Position numbers and translations under genes: made by a program. From assembly GCF_021026315.1 (NCBI RefSeq), contig NZ_JAJNCX010000002.1, forward strand, positions 372,001 to 436,000: a stretch of DNA of 64,000 bases, read 5' to 3'. This DNA comes from Rhizobium sp. C4 (GTDB lineage Bacteria; Pseudomonadota; Alphaproteobacteria; Rhizobiales; Rhizobiaceae). A model generated the notes under the pieces. The model did not search any database and had not been told where the DNA came from. It saw only the letters and a list, made by a program, of their open reading frames with translations. Shown here piece by piece: positions 9,601 through 17,804 of the stretch (positions are counted from its first letter, which is position 1; the number at the start of each line of letters is the position of its first letter).

Positions 9601-12162
9601 GAAATCGGGCTTGATGCCGATGCGCGGCCCGTCCGACTTGACGGGAAGGGTCAGTGAGCGCTCGACCGCGCGGCCACCGGCTTCCACCATACGCAGCGTG
9701 ATATTGGCGTTGATGAGCTGGGTGGTCGAGGGCGTCTCGGAAAGCGTCACATCGAAGGCGGACTTGCCCTGATCGTCTAGCGGATCGAGGTTCTCGAGCG
9801 TCAGCTTGGCGCTTTCGGCATTGCTATCGCCGGCATTGTCGAGAGCCTCGCCGTCGCTGACCGTGTCTTCCTTGCCATTGCCTTCGTCGGCAAGGCCGAA
9901 GAAATAGCCCTTGTAAGCGTCGCTGAGGCGCGTCGGCTTCAGCACGACTTCGCCTTCCAGCGTGAGACCGGCGGCGGGCGCGCCGTAAAGATAGCGGCCA
10001 TCGACCTCCACATGGGCGGGCGTATCAATGCCAATTTCCTTCGAGGTCGATTTCATGTCGAATTCGATGCGGTCCGGCACGAAATCATCGACGATGAAGG
10101 TCTGCGAGCCGATCGATGCGCCCTTGGGATCGACATAGATATTCATCGTCCACGTGCCGCGCATGGCATTTGTGAGGATCGGCAGATCGACCGTATAGCC
10201 GCCAAGCTTGCCGCCATCGGTGACGATGCGACGATCCTCGACGCCATCGGGGCGTAGGAAAATGAAGGTGAGGGGCAGGTTGTCGAGGGCCTTGGCCGAG
10301 ATGTCTCGGGCAAGCGCTGCTGCATGGACGGTCTCGCCGGGGCGGTAGACGCCGCGCTCGGTCCAGGCATAGAGGTCGATGGCGCCCGGCGCGGTGCGGC
10401 CCGACACGCCACGATCGGAGAGATCGAAGCCGGCGCGGGTCATGTCGAGGAAGACATAGTCCTTGCCACTCTGCTGGGCAGTCAGAACAGCGGGTGTCAT
10501 GCCGGCCGTGCCGCGCATCAGGCCGGCACTGAACGTGGCGCGGCCATTGGCGTCGGTTTTCACGGAGCCCAGGATTTCATTGTTCTTGGCAAGAAGTTGC
10601 AGATCCACGCCGGCCAGCGGCTTGGCGCTGCCGAGCGCGCGGGCAAAGACGTTGAGGCCGTCCGTGCCGGCATAGGTCGTGAGACCGATATCCGAGACGA
10701 CGAACCATTGGGTTGCCTGCGGCTCCCATTCCTGGCCACCGCTGTTCGGCACCACGGCTGTCAGCACATAGACGCCGGGCTTGCGTTCGGGAACGACTTC
10801 ATCGACGGGGAAGCTGGTGATGACATCCTTGTTGAGGGTCTGCTTGATGTCGATCGAGCCCTGCCAGACCTGTTCGCCATTGGTGTCCTTGATCGTGTCG
10901 GCGCTATATTTGTCGACCTGGGTCAGGAATTGCGAATTGTTGAGCAGCTGGGCAATGTTGCGGTCGCCGATGCGATAGAGCTTCAGATTGGCTGTCGTCG
11001 CGTTGACGGAGACGAGGGGAATGCCGCGCCGCGCCGTGGAGGGCAGGACGAAGTTGTCGCCGGTGAAGTGAACCGAGGCGGTGCGGTCCTTCACATAGAC
11101 ATCGACATTGACCTGCGAAAGCAGGCTTTCGTCGACGGAGGAGGGCAGGCCGGCGCGCAGCGATATGCGGTAATGCTGGCCGAATTCCAGACCCTCGACG
11201 CAAATCTGGTTGTCCTTGGCATCCACGCCCTTGGCGGCGGCATTGTTGACGGTGACGAAGGTTGCGTAATCGACGCCGCTCTTCAGCAGCTTTTCGGAAA
11301 ACTGCACGCAGGCGCGCGGCTGGGCATTGTCATTGTCGAGCCTGTTGCCGGTCACGCGGAAGCCCTTGCGGGCGCGAAGGTCTGCATAGGCGGCCTGCAC
11401 GGCGGCCGAGGAGACGAGATTGACGCTCGCCTTATAGGCGTCCAGCGCCTGCCGGTAGTTCTCCGCGTTTTCCAGCGCCTTGGCGAACACCGCCAGCGCA
11501 TCGGCGCGGGCCGACGTGGTGCGGGTCAGCTGGTAGCCGTTGAGCGCGATATAAGCGGCGCGGGTCGCAAGCGACCTGTCATTGGTCACGGTGTTGGCGG
11601 CGCGCGCGGCCTCTATCCAGACATCGGCCGCGTCCGGCTCCAGCGAGAGTGCGGCCTCGAAAGCGGCGAGCGCATTGGGAATATTGTTGGAGCTTGCATC
11701 GAGCCGCGCCAGTGCCAGAAGGCTTTCCAGCCCCTGATCCTTCATCGTTTCGGGAAGAGCAAGAGCGTTGCGAAGATCGGCCGCGGATTGGACGAACGCG
11801 TCGGAGAGGAAGGGAAGCGCCGGCGCCGCACCGATATCGGGTTCCTTGGCAGCCGCCACTTCGACGATCTTGCCGGCAATGGCACCGGCGACGGTGTTGA
11901 GATGGTTGAAATCGGATTTCAGGAAGCACCATTTCACCTTGGGATTATAGGTGAAGGCGCGGCAGGACTTGTCGCCGATGCAGGCAGCGCTGCACTGATC
12001 CAGCGTCACGTTCTGCACGGTGCGCAGATCGAATCCGTAATAGTCGCTATCCTTGTTGGTCACGACCTGCCGCTTGGCGTCAGCGGCCTGCGCAAGGCCG
12101 GTGCTGCCAACCAACGTCATGAAAAGAATAGCGAAAATTCCCAAGAAAGCGCGCTTGTGCAT
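6643..12162 (-). CDS. Bacterial alpha-2-macroglobulin (YfhM type) with N-terminal PAN domain
   Basis: This large exported protein (1839 residues) is thought to trap attacking proteases in the periplasm while PBP1C repairs the wall. The start at 12162 is supported by GAGGGGG upstream and by a clear signal peptide (hydrophobic segment, cleavage near AQA at residues 24-26); the longer frame to 12228 lacks both. A cysteine-rich PAN/apple-like module occupies about residues 37-86, followed by a predicted helical or TPR-like stretch and then macroglobulin domains. The thioester motif PYGCAEQ lies near residue 1391, so the covalent-trap Cys and Gln are both present (the central residue is Ala). A BRD-like C-terminal region follows. 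There is no lipobox, so it is probably soluble in the periplasm. Confidence 0.93.
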   Translation of the reverse strand: MHKRAFLGIFAILFMTLVGSTGLAQAADAKRQVVTNKDSDYYGFDLRTVQNVTLDQCSAACIGDKSCRAFTYNPKVKWCFLKSDFNHLNTVAGAIAGKIVEVAAAKEPDIGAAPALPFLSDAFVQSAADLRNALALPETMKDQGLESLLALARLDASSNNIPNALAAFEAALSLEPDAADVWIEAARAANTVTNDRSLATRAAYIALNGYQLTRTTSARADALAVFAKALENAENYRQALDAYKASVNLVSSAAVQAAYADLRARKGFRVTGNRLDNDNAQPRACVQFSEKLLKSGVDYATFVTVNNAAAKGVDAKDNQICVEGLEFGQHYRISLRAGLPSSVDESLLSQVNVDVYVKDRTASVHFTGDNFVLPSTARRGIPLVSVNATTANLKLYRIGDRNIAQLLNNSQFLTQVDKYSADTIKDTNGEQVWQGSIDIKQTLNKDVITSFPVDEVVPERKPGVYVLTAVVPNSGGQEWEPQATQWFVVSDIGLTTYAGTDGLNVFARALGSAKPLAGVDLQLLAKNNEILGSVKTDANGRATFSAGLMRGTAGMTPAVLTAQQSGKDYVFLDMTRAGFDLSDRGVSGRTAPGAIDLYAWTERGVYRPGETVHAAALARDISAKALDNLPLTFIFLRPDGVEDRRIVTDGGKLGGYTVDLPILTNAMRGTWTMNIYVDPKGASIGSQTFIVDDFVPDRIEFDMKSTSKEIGIDTPAHVEVDGRYLYGAPAAGLTLEGEVVLKPTRLSDAYKGYFFGLADEGNGKEDTVSDGEALDNAGDSNAESAKLTLENLDPLDDQGKSAFDVTLSETPSTTQLINANITLRMVEAGGRAVERSLTLPVKSDGPRIGIKPDFDGSVGENAMAGFRVIAIDANGQKQPMKGLTWKLLSVERNYQWYRDGNAWKFEPVMSTKQVAAGNLDATPEGGVISAPVTFGRYRLEVSSADPNGPESSVEFNAGWYVAAKSTETPDALDIALDKPSYTVGETAKLKLTSRYGGHVMVMAGSETLLSVSEADIAAGGGEVSIPVTADWGAGTYLTATLFRPGDAQDSHMPMRAIGVKWAAVDPAERKLSIKFDAVQKTLPRKPLDITVQVDGAGAKEEAYVTIATVDVGILNLTRYQPPSPDGWYYGQRMLGLEIRDIYGRLIDGSLGAMGALRTGGDGGEAHLQASPPTQKLVAFFSGPLKLDAEGKAHVSFDIPQFNGTARIMAVAWSKTGVGHATQDTVIRDPVVVTASLPKFLAPGDKADLRLDLANTDAPAGDYTLSVTGNTSAKLDEASANKTVHLDPGGKYNITVPLTGGTPGSGTVAIRLAGAGGLSLDQSVDVPVRPAQLPVTERRLIPLAAGAKLTVNAALLADSILPGASVSINVSRSSAFDVPALLMSLSRYPYGCAEQTASGALPLLYFSEMAASNGVANDAELHKRVQDAIYRELSYQSSTGSFGLWGPGSGDMWLDAYVTDFLTRAREMKFDVPDQAMVQALENLQNSLSANTNVKENGSEIAYTLYVLARNKRASISDLRYYADTMLDAFTTPLAKAQIAASLALYGDAQRSRNAFVDALQDAQQQASKPVSFARSDYGSSLRDGAAILALAAESNPVPPIVPELAAIVSKDWQTRRYTSTQEQAWMLLAARALQNGDDGLTLDVNGAAHKGAYMATTTGEALEAHPVTVTNTSKDALSANVTTVAAPAQPLPAGGEGFTIERHYYTLAGEEANVAQAKQNERYVVVLHVVANNDWAQRILVTDLLPAGFEIDNPSMVSSAQLANFDWLTDIQPAHVEFRYDRFVSAFDLPSGSDRDLTFAYVVRAVTPGVYDQPAASVEDMYRPQFSARTAMGRMEVAR

Positions 12163-12259
12163 GATTTTCCCCCTCACGCAGCCCGTCTGCGGGGGCACTC
12201 TTGAGCGTCGTGCAATGTTTGTCAACACAACGAATTATGGCAGTGCCGGGGGCCGCCCT

Positions 12260-12291
12260 CAAAGCCCGCAGCGGATAAAGCTGCGGCTTTG
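12260..12291. other. Strong stem-loop in the leader region upstream of the macroglobulin gene
   Basis: An imperfect inverted repeat pairs CAAAGCC-CGCAGC with GCTGCG-GCTTTG around a seven-base loop, with one bulged C. On the plus strand it is followed by an A/T-rich stretch with a short T run (12301-12310). It lies between the minus-strand macroglobulin start and the plus-strand small membrane protein. It may be a leader structure or a terminator of a short plus-strand transcript; neither can be decided from sequence. Confidence 0.4.
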
Positions 12292-12399
12292 AATTTGAGA
12301 ATAATTTTTCTCTTGCCGAGCTTGCCGCACAATCCGCTTCCTTAAGTCTACCGGAGAAGTGGATTATAAATGGTGCATCGCTTGAGGAAAGATGACGCC

Positions 12400-12546
12400 A
12401 TGACGACCGAGACACGAGATACGGCCTATTTCGCCAGAAAGCCTTTCGTTTCGATCACGCTGCCGCAGCGGATTGCTGAACTGGCAGCGATCGCCGCAGC
12501 CTTCGGCTTCGTGATTTTCATGCTGGCCGGCGGCCACGTTTCCTAA
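12400..12546 (+). CDS. Small single-span membrane protein (48 aa), function unknown
   Basis: A 48-codon frame begins ATG ACG ACC GAG and ends TAA. The product has a polar, basic N-terminal half and one hydrophobic helix (about residues 27-43, LAAIAAAFGFVIFMLAG) ending in HVS. The charge pattern suggests a small inner-membrane protein. GAGGAAAG lies about 10 bases upstream of the ATG, slightly farther than ideal. The frame ends 33 bp before the serine hydrolase gene on the same strand and may share its transcript. The family was not recognised. The call rests on start, ribosome-binding site and transmembrane design only. Confidence 0.5.
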   Translation: MTTETRDTAYFARKPFVSITLPQRIAELAAIAAAFGFVIFMLAGGHVS

Positions 12547-12579
12547 AGTCGGCAATACACGAAGGGCAGGGTGGTTCGG

Positions 12580-13242
12580 ATGGAAAAGATACTCATCGTC
12601 CCCGGCCTGTTCGGTTCCGGCGAGGGGCATTGGCAGCGCAATTGGCTTGACGATGTGGCGGGTAGCCGCCTGGTCGAGCAATCCGACTGGAACAGGCCCT
12701 GTTTCGACGAATGGGTGGATCGGCTTGAGGCGGAGCTCTCGGAAGGACCGGCTTTCATCGTCGCCCATAGTCTGGGTTGCCATGTCACGGCGGCGCTGGC
12801 GCGCCGTTCGTCTGCCGGTCAGGTTCGTGGCGCGATGCTGGTGGCGCCTTGCGATCTTTCGATTACGCGAAAGCTTCATGCGGAAAACTTCGCCGCCGTT
12901 CATGCCCCCGAGACAAGAACACTTCCTTTCCCCTCGGTGGTTGTCGGCAGCCTCAACGATATCTACATGCCGTTTGAAAATCTGACGGAAATAACCGCCG
13001 AATGGGGAGCTGATGTTCACATTCTTGGACAGGCGGGTCATATCAATATCGAAAGCGGCTATGGCCGCTGGACCGGTGGTTACGGAATTTTCCGGCAGCT
13101 GCAGGCAAAGGTGCAACATCAGGACAAGATCCCCGCGCGGCGCGAGATCGCTGCTCGATCCTATGATGCACTCCGGGACTATACGGCGTTTCGCATCGCC
13201 CAAAGCAACGGCGACTGCACTGAAAAGAGGAGTACACCATGA
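12580..13242 (+). CDS. RBBP9/YdeN-family alpha/beta serine hydrolase
   Basis: This protein of about 220 residues starts with the family-typical ILIVPGLFGSGEGHW loop. It has the nucleophile elbow VAHSLGC, an acidic position in VVVGSLNDIYMP, and a histidine in GQAGHINIESGYG, giving a complete Ser-Asp-His triad in the RBBP9/YdeN arrangement. These small cytoplasmic hydrolases have poorly defined substrates. An in-frame GTG at 12571 is possible, but the ATG at 12580 aligns better with family N-termini. Its stop overlaps the start of the peroxiredoxin gene (ATGA), so the two form an operon. Confidence 0.85.
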   Translation: MEKILIVPGLFGSGEGHWQRNWLDDVAGSRLVEQSDWNRPCFDEWVDRLEAELSEGPAFIVAHSLGCHVTAALARRSSAGQVRGAMLVAPCDLSITRKLHAENFAAVHAPETRTLPFPSVVVGSLNDIYMPFENLTEITAEWGADVHILGQAGHINIESGYGRWTGGYGIFRQLQAKVQHQDKIPARREIAARSYDALRDYTAFRIAQSNGDCTEKRSTP

Positions 13243-13898
13243 GCCTTCGCATTAACGACATCGCACCCGACTTCACGGCAGAGACGACCCAGGGCACCAT
13301 TCATTTCCACGACTGGATCGGCGACGGCTGGGCGGTCCTCTTCTCGCATCCCAAGAATTTCACGCCGGTCTGCACGACCGAGCTTGGCGCGATGGCCGGG
13401 CTTGAAGGCGAATTCCGTAAGCGCGGCGTCAAGGTGATCGGCATTTCGGTCGATCCGGTCGAAAGCCACGCCAAGTGGAAGAGCGACATTCGCGTCGCCA
13501 CCGGCTTCGACGTCGACTATCCGCTGATCGGCGACAAGGACCTCAAGGTCGCCAAGCTCTATGACATGCTGCCGGCAGGTGCCGGCGAGAGCTCGGAAGG
13601 CCGCACGCCCGCCGACAACGCCACCGTGCGTTCGGTCTTCGTCATCGGTCCGGACAAGAAGATCAAGCTGATCCTCACCTATCCGATGACGACGGGCCGC
13701 AATTTCGCGGAAATCCTCCGCGCCATCGATTCCATCCAGCTGACCGCCAAGCATCAGGTCGCAACGCCCGCCAACTGGAACCAGGGCGACGACGTCATCA
13801 TCACGGCAGCCGTGTCCAACGAGGACGCGCTCGCCCGCTTCGGCTCCTTCGATACCGTCCTGCCCTACCTGCGCAAGACCAAGCAGCCGGCCGCCTGA
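13239..13898 (+). CDS. 1-Cys peroxiredoxin (Prx6 type)
   Basis: This 219-residue protein contains PxxxTxxC as FTPVCTTE, with the peroxidatic Cys at residue 45. The Prx6-type C-terminal extension (from about residue 165) includes the TPANW-QGD-V segment typical of this subgroup. It reduces hydrogen peroxide and organic peroxides in the cytoplasm using an external thiol. No resolving Cys is visible, consistent with the 1-Cys class. It is translationally coupled to the upstream hydrolase and followed by a clear intrinsic terminator. Confidence 0.95.
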   Translation: MSLRINDIAPDFTAETTQGTIHFHDWIGDGWAVLFSHPKNFTPVCTTELGAMAGLEGEFRKRGVKVIGISVDPVESHAKWKSDIRVATGFDVDYPLIGDKDLKVAKLYDMLPAGAGESSEGRTPADNATVRSVFVIGPDKKIKLILTYPMTTGRNFAEILRAIDSIQLTAKHQVATPANWNQGDDVIITAAVSNEDALARFGSFDTVLPYLRKTKQPAA

Positions 13899-13921
13899 GT
13901 TCAGCGTCTCCAGAATCAAAG

Positions 13922-13955
13922 CGCCCGCCGGATTTCCAGGCGGGCGTTCTTGTTT
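13922..13955 (+). terminator. Rho-independent terminator after the peroxiredoxin gene
   Basis: A perfect eight-base-pair GC stem (CGCCCGCC / GGCGGGCG) with a nine-base loop is followed by TTCTTGTTT. It begins 23 bases after the peroxiredoxin stop codon and should end the hydrolase-peroxiredoxin transcript. Confidence 0.85.
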
Positions 13956-14072
13956 GAGGTTCGCGCTCAGCCACGCCTTTTGCAGGACATCGCGCGTTTG
14001 AGGGCCTGTTTGACTTTCCCCGCGATGATCGATGGTGGAGCGGTGTTTGCGGCACCGCGCCAGGCGACGCCC

Positions 14073-14591
14073 TCAGGCGGCGAGCTCCTCGAGCTCGCTG
14101 TAAAGCGCCTCCGCAAAGCTGCGGAGCACCGTCAGCTCGAATTCCGTCTCACCGGTTCGTGAAAGATGAACCGAGATATGACCGAAGAGGGTCGTGGCTG
14201 TGTGTCCCACAGAGAATGCAGAATCATGCAGATCGACTGCGGTACCTTTTGACAGAAGCTCCGTTGCGCGCGTGCCGGAGAGGCGTATGCGAACGCGTCC
14301 ATGGCTCTGGTCGGACAGGTAGGTGCCCGGCGGCAGCGCTGTGACAATGGCTTGCAGCGCCTGGGCGTCAAGCGGCGTATCGCCGACAGCATACCACTGG
14401 CGATAGCCGGCGGGGCGCAGGGCGCTGCCGGTAAGGCCGGCGGAATCGAGAAGCGCCCGAAGGTCCGCCGAAGTCGTTGCCCCCATCACCTGCAGGACAT
14501 GGCCTTCCGGCAGGGCTTCCAGCGTGATGCCCTTGCCGTGGCGCGCGGATTTTCCGGCGAGAACCGGCCTTGATGTCGGGAAATCAGGCAT
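14073..14591 (-). CDS. mgdD: N-methylglutamate dehydrogenase subunit D / SoxG-like gamma subunit
   Basis: This 172-residue protein matches the gamma subunit of heterotetrameric sarcosine oxidases (SoxG), with the GcvT-like AYGL-type fold segments TYLSDQSHGRVRIRLSG and a C-terminal FELTVLRSFAEAL. The start at 14591 overlaps the end of mgdC by eight bases; the longer frame to 14666 would run inside mgdC and is rejected. It is the last gene of the four-gene minus-strand operon beta-delta-alpha-gamma. The gamma subunit helps hold the folate-binding alpha subunit. The symbol rests on context: the operon sits beside mgsABC and gmaS, so N-methylglutamate is the more likely substrate than sarcosine. 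Confidence 0.75.
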   Translation of the reverse strand: MPDFPTSRPVLAGKSARHGKGITLEALPEGHVLQVMGATTSADLRALLDSAGLTGSALRPAGYRQWYAVGDTPLDAQALQAIVTALPPGTYLSDQSHGRVRIRLSGTRATELLSKGTAVDLHDSAFSVGHTATTLFGHISVHLSRTGETEFELTVLRSFAEALYSELEELAA

Positions 14592-17517
14592 GGAGCTTCT
14601 CGTTTTCAGGATCGATGAAGACGGGGCTGCAGATGACCCCTTCGGTGAATTCATTGCGCAGGCCATTCCAGATCATGACCTTTTCGCCCAGTCGTTCCGG
14701 GCCGTTGTTGATCAGCGCAAGCCCGATCGTGTGACCGAGATTGGGCGAGAAGCAGCTTGAGGTGACATAGCCCTGATCGTTTTCCAGTGTCGCGGCTGCG
14801 CCATCGGCCAGAATATGCGAGCCGGTGCGGAAACTGGTCTCAGGATTGATCGGCTTCACGCCGACAAGACGGGGGCGGTCTGCTGCCTGCATGCCTTCGC
14901 GCGTGAGCATGGCCTTGCCGATGAAATCGGGCTTTGTTGTCGACACCATCCGGCCGAAACCGAGATCGCCGGGCGTGACCGTGCCGTTGATCTCGGCATG
15001 GGTGACATGGCCCTTCTCGATGCGCAGGACGCCGAGCGCTTCCGCACCATAGGCGCAGATATCGTGCTTTGCGCCGGCCTGCATGATCGCGTCGGCGACG
15101 GATTCGGCGTAGCCGGCGGGGACGCCCAGTTCATAGGCCAGTTCGCCGGAGAAGGAGATGCGGAAGAGCCGGCCTTCGAGGTTGCCGCCGAAGAGCGAGA
15201 CGGTCCGCGCGCTCATGAACGGGAAGGCGGCGTCCGAGATATCCTCATCGACAATCTCGGAAAGAATGGCGCGGGACTTCGGTCCGGCAATGGCCATCTG
15301 CGCCCACTGGTCGGTGGAGGAGGCGAAATGGACCTCCAGTTCCGGCCAGAGCGTCTGGGCGCAGAATTCCAGATGCGTCAGCACGCCGGCGGCAAGCGCC
15401 GTCGTGGTGGTCATGAAGAAATGGTCTTCGCTCAAGCGGCTCGTCGTGCCGTCGTCATAGATCAGGCCGTCTTCTCGCAGCATGATCCCGTAGCGCGCCC
15501 TGCCGACAGGCAGCTTGGCGAAGCCGTTGCAATAGACACGGTCGAGGAAGGTGGCGGCGTCCTTGCCGAAGATCTCGATCTTGCCGAGTGTCGAGGCATC
15601 GCAGAGGCCGGCATTCTTGCGAATGTTCAGCACTTCGCGGTCGACGCTCTCGCGCCATGTCGTCTCGCCTGCGCGGGGGAACCAGGCGGAGCGATACCAG
15701 AGCCCGGTTTCCACGAAGACCGCGCCGTTCTTCTTGGCCCATTCATGCAAGGGTGATTTGCGGGCGGGCTGGAAGTGCTTGGCCCGCGAGGTGCCGGTCA
15801 GCGCCCCGAATGAGACCGGCGTGTAGAAGGGGCGGAAGGTCGTGGTGCCGACCTCTGCCGGCGACACGCCTCTGGCTTCGGCCAGAATGCCGATGGCATT
15901 GATATTGGAGAGCTTGCCCTGATCGGTCGCCATGCCGTTGGTCGTGTAGCGCTTGGCCAGTTCGACATCGCCATAGCCTTCGCGCACGGCAAGGCCGAGG
16001 TCCTTCAGATGCACGTCGTTCTGATAGTCCACGAAGGCCTTGCCCTTGCTGCCCTTGACATACCAGAACGGGGTGGCGGCAGCCTGTGTATCGTCAGCAC
16101 TCAAGAAGGTCGGCTCGACTCTGGCAAAGCCGATGGCGGCAAGCGCCTCAGCGGCCTTGCGCGCGCCATCGCCGAGGCAGGCACTTGTCGAGGCATGTCC
16201 TGAGGCGGCGCCGGCAATGGTCAATCCCTCCTGCCGCTCCGGTGCGAGGAAGGCGGCGTGTCTCTCCGACCATACCGGCTTTGCGCCGCGATGGCAGGCG
16301 AGATGAATGATCGGGCTCCAGCCGCCGGACATGGCGAGCGCGTCGGCCTCGATCGTCTGCGTTCCGGAAGCGCCGGCGATATGGACGCTGCGGAGCGCCT
16401 TGCCGCCCGCCGCATCGACGATGCAGGAGTTGGCGAGCACCTTGGCCTTGCCCTGCCAGCCGGCATCGCTGCGGGCGCGCGGATCGACAATGGCGGCGAC
16501 GTCCACGCCTGCGGCTTCCAGATCGGCGGCGGCTCGGTAGCCAGCGTCGTTGGTGGTGAAGACGACGGTGCGCTTGCCGGGCGCGACGGCCTGCCGGTTC
16601 AGATAGCTGCGCATGGCGCTGGCCATCATCACGCCCGGAATATCATTGCCGCCGAAGACGAGGGGGCGTTCCTCCGCACCCGTGGCGAGGATCGCCTGCT
16701 TGGCGATGATACGCCAGAAGCGTTCGACCGGCTGGTGCGGATCGGGCAGGGCCACATGCTTCTGCACGCGTTCGACCGCGCCGAAGACATTGTCGTCATA
16801 CCAGCCGATGACGGTGGTGCGCGGCAGGCATTGCACATTCGGCAGGGCGTCGAGTTCGGCGAGTATCGTAGTAAGCGTCGCGTCACCGTCGGTCAGCAGA
16901 GAGCCGCCAAGTGCGAAGCCTTCGTCGGCGAGGAGGACGCGCGCGCCGGCGCGGCCGGCCGTGAGTGCTGCGGCGAGCCCTGCAGGTCCGGCGCCGATGA
17001 CCAGCAGGTCGCAATGCGCCCAGCATTTCTCGTAAGCGTCAGGATCGGCCTCATAGGTGGCCTTGCCAAGGCCGGCGGCATTGCGGATCAGCGGTTCATA
17101 GACCTTTTCCCAGAAGCCGGCCGGCCACATGAAGGTCTTGTAGTAGAAGCCGGCGCTGAGGAAGGGCGACAGCAGCCCGTTGGCGGCGCCGATGTCGAAG
17201 GCGAGCGAGGGCCAGCGGTTCTGGCTGCGCGCAATGAGCCCGTCATGGAGCTCGATCATGGTGGCGCGAGTATTGGCTTCGGTGCGCCCGCCGGCTCCGG
17301 TCGTCACCAATGCGTTGGGCTCGGCGGCCCCTGCCGTCAGGATGCCGCGCGGGCGGTGATATTTGAAGCTGCGGCCGACAAGCTGGATGCCGTTGGCGAG
17401 AAGTGCCGAGGCCAGCGTATCGCCCGGATGGCCGGTCAGCGCCTTGCCGTCGAAGCTGAACTTGATCGTGCGGGTGCGGTCGATCCGCCCGCCGGTGGAG
17501 AGGCGATGATTGCTCAT
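14584..17517 (-). CDS. mgdC: N-methylglutamate dehydrogenase subunit C / SoxA-like alpha subunit
   Basis: This 977-residue protein has the full alpha-subunit layout. A ferredoxin-like N-terminal domain (KFSFDGKALTGHPGDTLA, about residues 18-100) is followed by a dinucleotide-binding domain (VIGAGPAGLAAA near residue 172). A second nucleotide motif region and a C-terminal GcvT-like tetrahydrofolate domain (about residues 590-970) complete it. In this family the methyl group removed by the flavin site becomes 5,10-methylene-THF here. The start at 17517 overlaps mgdB by four bases (ATGA); the frame extension to 17628 runs through mgdB and is rejected. By sequence alone a true sarcosine oxidase remains possible; the neighbouring mgs and gmaS genes favour N-methylglutamate. 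Confidence 0.82.
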   Translation of the reverse strand: MSNHRLSTGGRIDRTRTIKFSFDGKALTGHPGDTLASALLANGIQLVGRSFKYHRPRGILTAGAAEPNALVTTGAGGRTEANTRATMIELHDGLIARSQNRWPSLAFDIGAANGLLSPFLSAGFYYKTFMWPAGFWEKVYEPLIRNAAGLGKATYEADPDAYEKCWAHCDLLVIGAGPAGLAAALTAGRAGARVLLADEGFALGGSLLTDGDATLTTILAELDALPNVQCLPRTTVIGWYDDNVFGAVERVQKHVALPDPHQPVERFWRIIAKQAILATGAEERPLVFGGNDIPGVMMASAMRSYLNRQAVAPGKRTVVFTTNDAGYRAAADLEAAGVDVAAIVDPRARSDAGWQGKAKVLANSCIVDAAGGKALRSVHIAGASGTQTIEADALAMSGGWSPIIHLACHRGAKPVWSERHAAFLAPERQEGLTIAGAASGHASTSACLGDGARKAAEALAAIGFARVEPTFLSADDTQAAATPFWYVKGSKGKAFVDYQNDVHLKDLGLAVREGYGDVELAKRYTTNGMATDQGKLSNINAIGILAEARGVSPAEVGTTTFRPFYTPVSFGALTGTSRAKHFQPARKSPLHEWAKKNGAVFVETGLWYRSAWFPRAGETTWRESVDREVLNIRKNAGLCDASTLGKIEIFGKDAATFLDRVYCNGFAKLPVGRARYGIMLREDGLIYDDGTTSRLSEDHFFMTTTTALAAGVLTHLEFCAQTLWPELEVHFASSTDQWAQMAIAGPKSRAILSEIVDEDISDAAFPFMSARTVSLFGGNLEGRLFRISFSGELAYELGVPAGYAESVADAIMQAGAKHDICAYGAEALGVLRIEKGHVTHAEINGTVTPGDLGFGRMVSTTKPDFIGKAMLTREGMQAADRPRLVGVKPINPETSFRTGSHILADGAAATLENDQGYVTSSCFSPNLGHTIGLALINNGPERLGEKVMIWNGLRNEFTEGVICSPVFIDPENEKLHA

Positions 17518-17792
17518 GCCGCACCTCCGAGCTTGGTCAGGGCAGCGTCGGTGACGCTGTGGACCTTGTGCGTCACGGTATCGCGCTCGACGATCAGCCA
17601 GCGGCGGCAGCCGGAGGAATGATGCCAATATTCCTTGTGCAGCCCCTTGGGGTTGCTGCGCAGATAGACATAGTCATACCAGACGTCGGGGCCGGCGTCG
17701 GGTGCCGGGCGGGTGAGGCTTGCATCACCCTTGATGGTGAATTCTTCCTTCGGGCGCTGGCCGCAGTGAGGGCAGGTGATCAGGCTTGCCAT
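17514..17792 (-). CDS. mgdB: N-methylglutamate dehydrogenase subunit B / SoxD-like delta subunit
   Basis: This 92-residue protein has the zinc-site pattern of sarcosine oxidase delta subunits: Cys7 and Cys10 in CPHCG, and a second pair in EYWHHSSGC (His57 or His58 with Cys62). It is a small structural subunit of the heterotetramer. It lies between the beta and alpha subunit genes, 12 bp after the beta gene and overlapping the alpha gene start. Length and motif order are normal for the family. Confidence 0.85.
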   Translation of the reverse strand: MASLITCPHCGQRPKEEFTIKGDASLTRPAPDAGPDVWYDYVYLRSNPKGLHKEYWHHSSGCRRWLIVERDTVTHKVHSVTDAALTKLGGAA

Positions 17793-17804
17793 GGGTTCTC
17801 GTCC

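Noticed and set aside
6397-12204. Several long plus-strand frames opposite pbpC and the macroglobulin gene
   Set aside because: They mirror codon structure of the real genes on the other strand and show arginine- and glycine-rich composition without domains.
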